A DNA stretch of 64,000 nt from Mangrovimonas sp. YM274 (lineage in GTDB: Bacteria; Bacteroidota; Bacteroidia; Flavobacteriales; Flavobacteriaceae), in NCBI RefSeq assembly GCF_030908385.1, contig NZ_CP133091.1, positions 2,723,501 through 2,787,500 on the forward strand, read 5' to 3'. The notes beneath the pieces were generated by a model that did not search any database, was not told where the DNA came from, and saw only the letters and a list, made by a program, of their open reading frames with translations. This document shows positions 8,208-16,385 of this stretch, one piece after another (the stretch's first letter is position 1; every line of letters starts with the position of its first letter). The position numbers and the translations under genes were made by a program.

Positions 8208-10436
8208 TTACATAGCCCCCATTGGTTGCTCCAATTCCTGCAGTAGTTTATAAAACCTAGGATCTTCTGGATACAATTCCATCAATCCCTTACAAATAAC
8301 ACGTGCCGTGTTTAAATCGCCTGTGTTCATGGCCGCAATCATTTTAATGTACAGTAAATCGGTATTGTTTGGATCGTATTGCAACGCCTTATCCAAAACT
8401 TGGGAAGACAATTTAAAATTCTTGGCCTCCTGTAATTTTAAGGCATAATTGTAATACGCCCGTAAATTAAAAGGCTCTTTTTGACAGGCTTCCGCTAAAT
8501 ATTTCAAGGACATCCCGTCCTGTCCCATTTCATTATAGAGCAAGCCCAACATATAATAAGGGTAACTGTTATTAGGTTCAAACTCCAGAATGTCTTTATA
8601 GTATTTTGCCGCATTTTCAAAATCGCCGTTTTGATAGTATAGCAACGCCAAATTGTTTCGGGCATTGTTATTATAACTATCAAACGATATGGCTTTTTGA
8701 TAAGCTATAATTGCTTTTTCGATGTCCTTTTTCAAATAATGATGTTCCGCCATCTGTACCTGCCCCAATGAAAAATCGGAGTTCATTTCTTGAAACTCAT
8801 CAAACTCTCTATGGGCCTCAGCAAAACCATCCAATTTAGAGATTCCATGACCATAGATGTCCAAATATTTAGCAGAATTAATACGTACCACACGCACTGA
8901 ATCCCTCAAAAGTTTGGTAACTTCCTTAACACTGGTGGTATCTCCTATTTGAGTCAATGCGGTTACCGCTTCATTTCGAACCAAGGCTGACGAATCCTTC
9001 AAAAAGGCTTTCAATTGCTCCAATTCTTTTGAAGTCAAGGCCATGTTTCCATAATTGCTCAAAGCCGTCGCCCGAAGCAGCTCGGAAGCCTGATGATTTG
9101 AGGCCAAAGTGTGAAAGGCTGTTTTGTCCCCTGCATAACCCGCCAACAAATAATCGGAAGGATGGTCTTTGGCATCGATGGCCTTAGTTTGTCCCCATAC
9201 CTTTAGAGCATTCAATGCCCATTCTGGTGTTTTATCTTCGTGGCATCTATTACACGCATTTGGTGTGCCGTAAGCCAAACTCTGATCAGGTCTTGGCACT
9301 CTAAAACTATGATCCCGTCTAAAATCATTCCCCATGTAAGTTCTTCCCGTCATATGACAGTTCACGCATTGGGCCGCCTCAGTACCTGCCGTATGAAAAT
9401 GATGAGTTTCCGTATCGTAGACACTAGGCGCGTGACAATTCAAACAAAGAGCATTACCCTGCTCTTTCAACTTTAGGGAATGGACATTATGACAATCCCT
9501 GCAAGAAATCCCATTTTCATACATTTTACTCTGAACAAAAGACCCATAAACGTATACTTCATCATAAATCTGTCCGTCTGATTCATATAGAGGAGGCGTT
9601 AAAAGCGCTGGTAAATATTGATCCAAAAATGTTTCGTCATGTGTAAAATCCTTGGTGAGTTGAGTTCTTCTGGAATGACAACGTGCACATTGATTCACCA
9701 AGGTTTGCGGTGCCGTATCGGGCGTCATGGTCAATTTGCTTTTGTAGATAGGATTTTCACCTTCCTCATAAAATTTCACATGGTTACTGGCAGGGCCATG
9801 ACAAGCTTCACAGCTAACATTGATAATTTTGAACGTAGTATTATAAGATTCTGAAACCGGATCGTAGTTTTTGTGTAAATCAGTAGAATGACAATCGGCA
9901 CAGGCCGTATTCCAGCGCATTCCCCCTCCGGTCCAATGGATCCACTCATCACTTCGTAATTCCAAATCGGGATACAAATTGAACCATTGTTGCTTATCGC
10001 TATCCCAAGCAATGGTAAGACATTGCATTTTGCCTTTGTCCAACTCCACGATGTACTGCTGTAGTGGCGTGTAGCCAAACGTATATTTAATGGGATAATC
10101 TCGATAGGTATCATCAGGACCTGGAATATTCACATAGAAATCAGCATCCTTCTTGTAAAACGTAGCCTTGCCTCCTTTGTATGGAAATTCTACATTATTG
10201 AAATCTCCAAGCACCGAAACAGAATCGGCTACTTTCATGGCCAAATCGTGGTGAGATCCTTTCCAATCGTTATAGGCTTCCTGATGACAGGACATGCAGG
10301 CTTCATCTCCCAAAAAGGTAGCCGTAGGTGTTGCACTTGCAAGCTCTTGTTTATTGACATAGCCTTCATCTTTGCACGAAAAAACAGTAAAAAAAATAAG
10401 AAAAACAAGGGGCAAATAACGTTGTAATGGGAGCAT
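8208..10436 (-). CDS. Octaheme cytochrome c lipoprotein with HEAT-like and TPR repeats
   Basis: Predicted lipoprotein (hydrophobic segment then SCKDEG, lipid Cys21) of 742 residues. Eight CxxCH heme sites occur in the N-terminal 410 residues: CMSCH, CADCH, CEACH, CARCH, CRDCH, CLNCH, CVNCH and CNRCH. The arrangement resembles cytochrome c554-type multiheme proteins. A HEAT-like segment follows (ALVRNEAVTALTQIGD, around 460-545), and at least four TPR units occupy about residues 580-735. The fusion suggests an electron carrier or oxidoreductase that docks on a partner through the TPR tail. No substrate is evident; nitrite or hydroxylamine chemistry is possible but not shown. Confidence 0.87.
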   Translation of the reverse strand: MLPLQRYLPLVFLIFFTVFSCKDEGYVNKQELASATPTATFLGDEACMSCHQEAYNDWKGSHHDLAMKVADSVSVLGDFNNVEFPYKGGKATFYKKDADFYVNIPGPDDTYRDYPIKYTFGYTPLQQYIVELDKGKMQCLTIAWDSDKQQWFNLYPDLELRSDEWIHWTGGGMRWNTACADCHSTDLHKNYDPVSESYNTTFKIINVSCEACHGPASNHVKFYEEGENPIYKSKLTMTPDTAPQTLVNQCARCHSRRTQLTKDFTHDETFLDQYLPALLTPPLYESDGQIYDEVYVYGSFVQSKMYENGISCRDCHNVHSLKLKEQGNALCLNCHAPSVYDTETHHFHTAGTEAAQCVNCHMTGRTYMGNDFRRDHSFRVPRPDQSLAYGTPNACNRCHEDKTPEWALNALKVWGQTKAIDAKDHPSDYLLAGYAGDKTAFHTLASNHQASELLRATALSNYGNMALTSKELEQLKAFLKDSSALVRNEAVTALTQIGDTTSVKEVTKLLRDSVRVVRINSAKYLDIYGHGISKLDGFAEAHREFDEFQEMNSDFSLGQVQMAEHHYLKKDIEKAIIAYQKAISFDSYNNNARNNLALLYYQNGDFENAAKYYKDILEFEPNNSYPYYMLGLLYNEMGQDGMSLKYLAEACQKEPFNLRAYYNYALKLQEAKNFKLSSQVLDKALQYDPNNTDLLYIKMIAAMNTGDLNTARVICKGLMELYPEDPRFYKLLQELEQPMGAM

Positions 10437-10467
10437 ATTGAATTATTTGGAACTCATTGATTATTAC

Positions 10468-10475
10468 CAAATTTA
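10468..10475 (-). promoter_or_regulatory. Predicted -7 box for the octaheme cytochrome gene
   Basis: Read on the minus strand this is TAAATTTG, an exact TAnnTTTG match 31 bases before the ATG at 10436, giving a leader of about 26 bases. Confidence 0.55.
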
Positions 10476-10641
10476 CAAATAAATTACATAGAACAACCGA
10501 AACACCTGTAAGAAAATCAAACAATAAAACATGGAAGGATTTCAAGGGGTTCAATAAGAAAAAAAAGGGTACCTTAGTAATTCCCTTGCCCCCATATGCT
10601 ACCTAGTCTTTAAACACCTCACAAACGAAAAATATATACTC

Positions 10642-11400
10642 ATGACACCAAAAGTAGCATTTATAACAGGTGGCAGTCGTGGCCTGGGAAAAAATATGGC
10701 CCTAGCTATTGCCAAAAAGGGTTTAAACATTGTGATTACATTCCATACCAATAAGGAGAAAGCCAGAGAATTGGTTTGGGAAATTGAAACCCTAGGGCAA
10801 AAAGCTATTGCCCTACCTTTGGATGTCAGCAATGGCAAAAGCTTCCCTTCTTTTGTAAAAGAACTGCAAACTGACATGACCACAGCCTTTGGGTCCGATA
10901 AAATTGACTATCTAATCAACAACGCTGGAATTGGTGTTTATGCACCATTTTTACAAACTACAGAAACCCAATTGGACAGCATGTTCAACATTCATTATAA
11001 AGGTGTGTACCTATTAACACAACAACTTCTACCTTTATTGAATGATGGAGGTGGTATTATTAATATTTCCAGTGGCTTGGCGCGTTTTGCTATTGGCGGA
11101 TATTCAGCATATGCAGCAATGAAAGGGGCTATTGAAACCCTGACCATCTATTTGGCTAAGGAATTGGGCGAACGAAATATACGGGCCAACGTGATTGCTC
11201 CCGGGGCCATTGAAACTGATTTTGGTGGTGGCGCCGTTAGGGATAATGCCGAATTAAATGCTTTTATAGCCTCTATGACAGCCCTTGGCCGTGTTGGACT
11301 ACCCGATGATATTGGAGGGGTTGTTGCTTTTCTGTGTACCGAAGACGCCAAATGGATTACCGCTCAAAGAATAGAAGTTTCTGGTGGGCAAATGATCTAA
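10642..11400 (+). CDS. SDR family NAD(P)-dependent oxidoreductase
   Basis: Classical short-chain dehydrogenase/reductase of 252 residues, probably soluble. The nucleotide-binding motif TGGSRGLG is at 9-16, NNAG at 93-96, and the catalytic set is Ser144, Tyr157 and Lys161 (YAAMK). The C-terminal ISxxGGQ-like end (IEVSGGQMI) fits FabG-type enzymes. The substrate cannot be predicted; Arg13 after TGGS suggests a preference for NADPH, as in FabG-like members (inference). It is flanked by non-coding stretches of 205 and 106 bases and appears to be a single gene. Confidence 0.9.
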   Translation: MTPKVAFITGGSRGLGKNMALAIAKKGLNIVITFHTNKEKARELVWEIETLGQKAIALPLDVSNGKSFPSFVKELQTDMTTAFGSDKIDYLINNAGIGVYAPFLQTTETQLDSMFNIHYKGVYLLTQQLLPLLNDGGGIINISSGLARFAIGGYSAYAAMKGAIETLTIYLAKELGERNIRANVIAPGAIETDFGGGAVRDNAELNAFIASMTALGRVGLPDDIGGVVAFLCTEDAKWITAQRIEVSGGQMI

Positions 11401-11506
11401 CCTTACTGTCAAAGGAAGCATTGTTCCCTAAAACCTAACATTACTCCCGTACTGTTTTTAGATATTTTATACATTAGCCAAAACGCCTTTAACCAATTAA
11501 TTTTCA

Positions 11507-12139
11507 ATGACAAAAATTAATACTCCTAGAACCTTTGCCCGAATTGCAGGGTTTAGCTACCTCATTATATTTTTCACTGCCATTTTTGCCAATTTCTTTG
11601 TTTTGGAAGCACTCCTTAAAGCTCCGGAAGAAACCATTTTTAATAACCATATAATGGTACGCTTAGGGATTATGGCATTTTTAGTTACAGTTGTATTTGA
11701 TGTTGTTGTAGCTTGGGCCCTAAACGAATTGTACAAACATCATTCCTTATCTCAACCAAGCACTTTATTTAGGATGATGCATGCCGCCATTATGGGAGTC
11801 GCTCTATTTCCTTTAGTTCAAACTTTGGAGGCCACTACTGCACACGACATATTACACTTGATAAAACTCTTCAATACCATATGGCTTATTGGCCTGTTTT
11901 TCTTTGGTGTACATCTCATTTTTTTAGGTAGGATCATAAAAACTCCAAAAGTAATTGCTGCATTTCTTGGAATAGCAGGACTGATGTATATGGTGGATAC
12001 AGCGGCACATTTTTTAATGGCCAATTACGATTCCTATAGTAATATCTTCTTAGCCTTGGTGGCCATACCAAGTATTGTTGGAGAAATGTCCTTTGCGATA
12101 TGGCTATTGATTAAAGGAGGAAAAAACATCAACTCCTAG
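11507..12139 (+). CDS. DUF4386 family membrane protein
   Basis: Integral membrane protein of 210 residues with about six hydrophobic helices. It opens with the family's characteristic RTFARIAGFSYLIIF segment and continues with the central VRLGIMAFLVTVVFDVVVAW region, as in DUF4386 proteins. The function of this family is unknown. It follows the SDR gene by 106 bases without a visible terminator, so they may share a transcript, but nothing in the sequence connects their functions. Confidence 0.8.
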   Translation: MTKINTPRTFARIAGFSYLIIFFTAIFANFFVLEALLKAPEETIFNNHIMVRLGIMAFLVTVVFDVVVAWALNELYKHHSLSQPSTLFRMMHAAIMGVALFPLVQTLEATTAHDILHLIKLFNTIWLIGLFFFGVHLIFLGRIIKTPKVIAAFLGIAGLMYMVDTAAHFLMANYDSYSNIFLALVAIPSIVGEMSFAIWLLIKGGKNINS

Positions 12140-12284
12140 ATGACACCCATAATCAACAATACCCTTAAAGGCAACCATATACCCCTTTACAAAGTAGGTT
12201 TAAAGTAGTTTTGGACTACCCAAGCCCCCTCAAAAAGCCGTTAAAAGTATTGCGCATTTATTTTCTTTATCTTACATTAGTTTT

Positions 12285-14495
12285 ATGACAGAAGTAGAGA
12301 TAGAAAAGGAAAATGCGGCCATTGCCAAGGCTTACAAGGAACTTCTAAAAGTAAGTTACCAGACATTAAGTACAGAGGATAAAAAACTCATCCGCCATGC
12401 CTTTGATGTGGCTGTAGAAGCTCATAATGGACAACGCCGAAAATCAGGTGAAGCCTATATTTTTCACCCCATTGCTGTGGCCAAAATTGTGGCTCAGGAA
12501 ATTGGGTTGGATGCAACCTCTATTGCGGCAGCCCTACTCCATGATGTGGTTGAAGACAATGAAAATTACACCAAGGATGACATAGAGCGTCTTTTTGGAG
12601 AAACCGTTGCCAGAATTGTTGACGGACTTACCAAAATTTCTTCATTAAGCAAGGAAACCGATGTCTCCACCCAAGCGGAAAATTTCCGTAAAATGTTGCT
12701 GACCCTTAATGACGATGTGAGGGTAATTATCATTAAAATAGCCGACCGTTTGCACAACATGCAGACCATGGATTCCATGCGAACGGACAAACAGGAAAAA
12801 ATTGCTTCGGAAACCCTTTACATCTATGCACCTTTGGCACACCGTATAGGACTCTATAACATCAAAACTGAGTTGGAGGACCTTGGCTTGAAATATACCG
12901 AGCCCGAAGTTTATCATGACATCCTACACAAGATCAAGGAAAGTAAAGAAGAACAGGATGCTTACATTAAAGCCTTTTCCAAAGTAGTCGTTGACGCGTT
13001 GGACAATGAGGGTTTGAATTATGAAATCAAGGGGCGCCCAAAATCCATTTTCTCTATCAGGAGAAAGATGATTAAACAAGGGGTGTCCTTTGAAGAGGTC
13101 TACGACAAGTTTGCCGTAAGGATTATTTACAAATCCGATTTGGCCAACGAAAAGTTCCTCGCTTGGAAAATTTACTCCATCGTTACCGATCACTTTACCC
13201 CTAACCCTACCCGATTGCGAGATTGGATTTCATCGCCAAAATCTACTGGCTATGAAGCCCTTCACATTACCGTAATGGGCCCGAAAGGACGTTGGGTAGA
13301 AGTTCAGATCCGTAGTGAACGGATGAATGAAATTGCCGAAAAAGGCTATGCTGCCCACTACAAATACAAACACGGTAATGCTGAAGATGCCTTAGATACT
13401 TGGATTGACAAGCTGCAGGAAGCTTTGGAAAGCAACGAAAGCAATGCTGTAGATTTTGTGGAACAGTTCAAATTGAACCTTTATTCCAAAGAAATTTATG
13501 TCTTCTCTCCTAAGGGAGACCTTAAATCCCTTCCTAAAGGAGCCACTCCTCTGGATTTTGCTTTTAACATCCATACGGAGGTTGGGATGAAAACCCGTGG
13601 CGCCAAGGTTAATGGAAAATTGGTACCACTGAGTCAAGAACTTAAAAGTGGAGACCAAGTGGAAATCCTTACTTCGGAAAACGCCAAGCCCAATGCCAAC
13701 TGGTTGGATTATGCCACAACGGCAAGAGCCCGAAGTAAAATTAAATCATCCCTAAGGGAAGAGAAGAAACGTATTGGTGAGGATGGAAAGGAAATTTTAA
13801 GGAGAAAATTAAAACAGCTAAAGATTCAATTGGATGAAAAAGCTGTCAATGACATGGTAGTTTATTTTAAACTAAAAACCAGTCTGGACCTATTTTATCG
13901 AGTTGGCGTAGGCACCATAGACAATAGTATGCTCAAGGATTTTGCAGCCTCACGCAGCAATGCCTTGATGAGTTTCATAAAAAACAAGATTACCAGAAGG
14001 CAAAATATATCCAAAGAAGAGCTTGACAAGGAAGAGGTGACCTCCAAATACGACATGCTTGTATTTGGTAAAGAGGAGGAAAAATTGGATTACAAGCTTG
14101 CCAGCTGCTGTAACCCAATTCCTGGCGATCCTGTATTTGGATTTTTAACCATCAACGAAGGTATTAAAGTCCATAAAAAGAACTGCCCCAATGCACTGAG
14201 TCTTCAATCCAACTATGCTTACAGAATTATGCAAGCTAAATGGATAGATTCTTCACAACAGGAGTTTTCTGCCATTATTACCTTATCGGGAATTGACAAT
14301 TTAGGTTTAGTAAATCATATTACTAAAGTGATTTCATCCAACATGCACGTAAACATGAAAAGCATTAGTTTTCAATCTGATGATGGAATTTTCTCTGGAA
14401 AAATCAATGTAATTGTTAAGAATAATTCCATGCTAAAAAAGCTCATTGATAACCTGAAAAAAATTAATGGTATTGATAAGGTGAGTAGAGTGTAA
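12285..14495 (+). CDS. spoT: Bifunctional (p)ppGpp synthetase/hydrolase (RelA/SpoT family)
   Basis: Makes and degrades the stringent-response alarmone (p)ppGpp; 736 residues, the full Rel length. The hydrolase domain is intact: HxxxxxxGYIFHP-like start, HDVVEDNE near 87-94 and KIADRLHNMQTM near 150. The synthetase domain includes GRPKSIFSIRRKM, VYDKFAVRII, STGYEALH and VEVQIRSERMNEIAEKGYAAH. A TGS domain (IYVFSPKGDLKSLPKGATPLDFAF) follows near 400, then a conserved-cysteine region (CCNPIPGD) and a C-terminal ACT domain (IDNLGLVNHITKVISSN). As the HD residues are present it is probably bifunctional. The Fur-like gene starts 26 bases later with its own -7 box. Confidence 0.95.
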   Translation: MTEVEIEKENAAIAKAYKELLKVSYQTLSTEDKKLIRHAFDVAVEAHNGQRRKSGEAYIFHPIAVAKIVAQEIGLDATSIAAALLHDVVEDNENYTKDDIERLFGETVARIVDGLTKISSLSKETDVSTQAENFRKMLLTLNDDVRVIIIKIADRLHNMQTMDSMRTDKQEKIASETLYIYAPLAHRIGLYNIKTELEDLGLKYTEPEVYHDILHKIKESKEEQDAYIKAFSKVVVDALDNEGLNYEIKGRPKSIFSIRRKMIKQGVSFEEVYDKFAVRIIYKSDLANEKFLAWKIYSIVTDHFTPNPTRLRDWISSPKSTGYEALHITVMGPKGRWVEVQIRSERMNEIAEKGYAAHYKYKHGNAEDALDTWIDKLQEALESNESNAVDFVEQFKLNLYSKEIYVFSPKGDLKSLPKGATPLDFAFNIHTEVGMKTRGAKVNGKLVPLSQELKSGDQVEILTSENAKPNANWLDYATTARARSKIKSSLREEKKRIGEDGKEILRRKLKQLKIQLDEKAVNDMVVYFKLKTSLDLFYRVGVGTIDNSMLKDFAASRSNALMSFIKNKITRRQNISKEELDKEEVTSKYDMLVFGKEEEKLDYKLASCCNPIPGDPVFGFLTINEGIKVHKKNCPNALSLQSNYAYRIMQAKWIDSSQQEFSAIITLSGIDNLGLVNHITKVISSNMHVNMKSISFQSDDGIFSGKINVIVKNNSMLKKLIDNLKKINGIDKVSRV

Positions 14496-14503
14496 AAAAT
14501 GTG

Positions 14504-14511
14504 TAAATTTG
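14504..14511 (+). promoter_or_regulatory. Predicted -7 box for the Fur-like gene
   Basis: Exact TAAATTTG between the RelA/SpoT stop codon and the ATG at 14522, leaving 10 bases to the start codon and hence a leader of only about 5 bases. Confidence 0.55.
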
Positions 14512-14521
14512 CAACTTAATT

Positions 14522-14977
14522 ATGAGTGTAAAAACAGAACAGACGAATCAGGAAATTGTAAAGAATGTATTTACCAATTTTCTGGAAGAAAAAGGTCACC
14601 GTAAAACACCGGAGCGTTACGCTATACTTCAGGAAATCTATGATAGCGAGGAACATTTTGATATCGAATCTTTGTATATTAAAATGAAAAACAAAAACTA
14701 TCGTGTAAGTCGTGCTACCCTATACAATACTATAGAAATTCTTTTGGAATGCGGTTTGGTTCGTAAACATCAGTTTGGTCAAAACCAGGCGCATTACGAA
14801 AAATCATATTTCGACAAGCAACATGACCACGTCATCCTGACCGACACTGGTGAAGTTATCGAGTTCTGTGACCCTAGAATTCAATCGATCAAAAAAACGA
14901 TTGAAGAGGTATTTGATATTTCCATATCAAATCACTCACTATACTTTTACGGAACGAAAAACAAACAACCTAACTAA
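14522..14977 (+). CDS. Fur family transcriptional regulator
   Basis: Metal- or peroxide-responsive DNA-binding repressor of 151 residues. The winged-helix domain spans about 10-90 ([16 protein letters not shown], with recognition-helix region [15 protein letters not shown]). The dimerisation half carries the metal-binding HDHVI near residue 100. The paired CxxC cysteines that hold structural zinc in classical Fur are absent; only two isolated Cys occur. Whether it behaves as Fur, PerR or Zur cannot be decided. It is placed between spoT and purA, with purA starting 8 bases downstream, so the two probably share a transcript. Confidence 0.88.
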   Translation: MSVKTEQTNQEIVKNVFTNFLEEKGHRKTPERYAILQEIYDSEEHFDIESLYIKMKNKNYRVSRATLYNTIEILLECGLVRKHQFGQNQAHYEKSYFDKQHDHVILTDTGEVIEFCDPRIQSIKKTIEEVFDISISNHSLYFYGTKNKQPN

Positions 14978-14985
14978 TTTTTATA

Positions 14986-16260
14986 ATGGCAGTAGATTTA
15001 CTACTTGGTTTACAATGGGGGGACGAAGGCAAAGGGAAAATTGTTGATGTATTGACCTCCAAATACAATATTATTGCACGCTTTCAAGGAGGCCCTAATG
15101 CAGGACACACGTTGGTATTTAATGGTAAAAAGCACGTGCTACACACCATTCCTTCTGGGATTTTTCATGAAGACACGGTAAATGTCGTTGGAAATGGGGT
15201 GGTAATAGACCCTGTTATTTTTAAAAAGGAATTGGACAAATTGGCTGAACAAGGCGTAGACTACAAAAAAGCCTTGTTGATTTCGAGAAAAGCCCACATC
15301 ATTTTACCAACACACCGTTTATTGGATGCGGCCAGTGAAGCTTCCAAAGGAAAGGCTAAAATTGGCTCTACCCTTAAAGGAATTGGTCCTACTTATATGG
15401 ACAAAACGGGTAGAAATGGTATTAGAGTTGGTGATATTGAATTGGCAGACTGGAAAGAAAAATACCGTTCTCTTGCAGACAAGCACGAGGATATGATTAA
15501 GTTTTACAACGTAGAAATTCAATACGATCTAAAGGAGCTTGAAGTTGAATTTTTTGAAGCTATCGCAACTTTAAAAACATTGACCTTTATTGATTCTGAA
15601 GAGTATTTACACCAATCCATGAAAGGAGGACAAACCATCTTGGCCGAGGGCGCTCAAGGATCGTTATTGGATATTGATTTTGGAACCTATCCATTTGTAA
15701 CCTCCTCCAACACTACGGCTGCTGGAGCCTGTACTGGATTAGGAATTGCTCCAACGCAAATTGGAGAAGTTTTTGGAATCTTTAAAGCCTACACTACTCG
15801 TGTTGGTTCAGGACCTTTCCCTACAGAATTATTTGATGCCGACGGAGAAACCATGGCAAAAGTTGGGCATGAATTTGGTGCCACTACAGGTCGCCCAAGA
15901 CGTTGCGGTTGGTTGGATTTGGTAGCCCTTAGATATGCCTGTCAGATAAATGGGGTGACTCAATTAATCATGATGAAAGGAGATGTTCTTTCTGGGTTTA
16001 AAACCCTAAAAGTGTGTACATCCTACAACTATAAAGGAGAAGAAATTACACATTTGCCTTTCAACATAGAAGAAGAAAACGTAACGCCTATCTACACTGA
16101 TTTTGAAGGATGGAATGAAGATCTTACCGAAATGACCGAAGCGTCACAAATGCCAAAAGCACTGAATGACTACATCGACTTTTTGGAAAAAGAACTCGAA
16201 ATTCCTATCACCATTGTATCGGTAGGACCAGATAGAAAACAGACCATCGTTAGACAATAA
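14986..16260 (+). CDS. purA: Adenylosuccinate synthase
   Basis: Catalyses the GTP-dependent condensation of IMP with aspartate to adenylosuccinate, the first committed step to AMP. At 424 residues it has the normal length. Signatures are LGLQWGDEGKGKIVD at the N-terminus, GGPNAGHTLVFNG, LAEGAQGSLLDIDFGTYPFVTSSN, and GATTGRPRRCGWLD. The start ATG at 14986 is 8 bases after the Fur-like stop. A strong terminator at 16277-16314 closes the unit. The (p)ppGpp synthetase lies just upstream, and (p)ppGpp inhibits PurA in other bacteria, so the neighbourhood is functionally coherent. Confidence 0.97.
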   Translation: MAVDLLLGLQWGDEGKGKIVDVLTSKYNIIARFQGGPNAGHTLVFNGKKHVLHTIPSGIFHEDTVNVVGNGVVIDPVIFKKELDKLAEQGVDYKKALLISRKAHIILPTHRLLDAASEASKGKAKIGSTLKGIGPTYMDKTGRNGIRVGDIELADWKEKYRSLADKHEDMIKFYNVEIQYDLKELEVEFFEAIATLKTLTFIDSEEYLHQSMKGGQTILAEGAQGSLLDIDFGTYPFVTSSNTTAAGACTGLGIAPTQIGEVFGIFKAYTTRVGSGPFPTELFDADGETMAKVGHEFGATTGRPRRCGWLDLVALRYACQINGVTQLIMMKGDVLSGFKTLKVCTSYNYKGEEITHLPFNIEEENVTPIYTDFEGWNEDLTEMTEASQMPKALNDYIDFLEKELEIPITIVSVGPDRKQTIVRQ

Positions 16261-16276
16261 TCTATAATCACAATAA

Positions 16277-16314
16277 AAAAGACCTGCTCTATGTTATAAT
16301 TTAGCAGGTCTTTT
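16277..16314 (+). terminator. Rho-independent terminator after purA
   Basis: GACCTGCT (16281-16288) pairs with AGCAGGTC (16303-16310) around a 14-base loop, flanked by AAAA upstream and TTTT downstream. It separates purA from the OstA-like gene, and its symmetry would let it work from both sides. Confidence 0.85.
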
Positions 16315-16360
16315 GTGTTAAAAAAAGTGTTAAGGCTCACCAAAGCCTTTATTTAATAAT

Positions 16361-16368
16361 TATTTTTG
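16361..16368 (+). promoter_or_regulatory. Predicted -7 box for the OstA-like gene
   Basis: TATTTTTG matches TAnnTTTG exactly, 17 bases before the TTG start at 16386, giving a leader of about 12 bases. It supports the choice of the TTG start. Confidence 0.55.
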
Positions 16369-16385
16369 AACCAAATCTTTATAAT

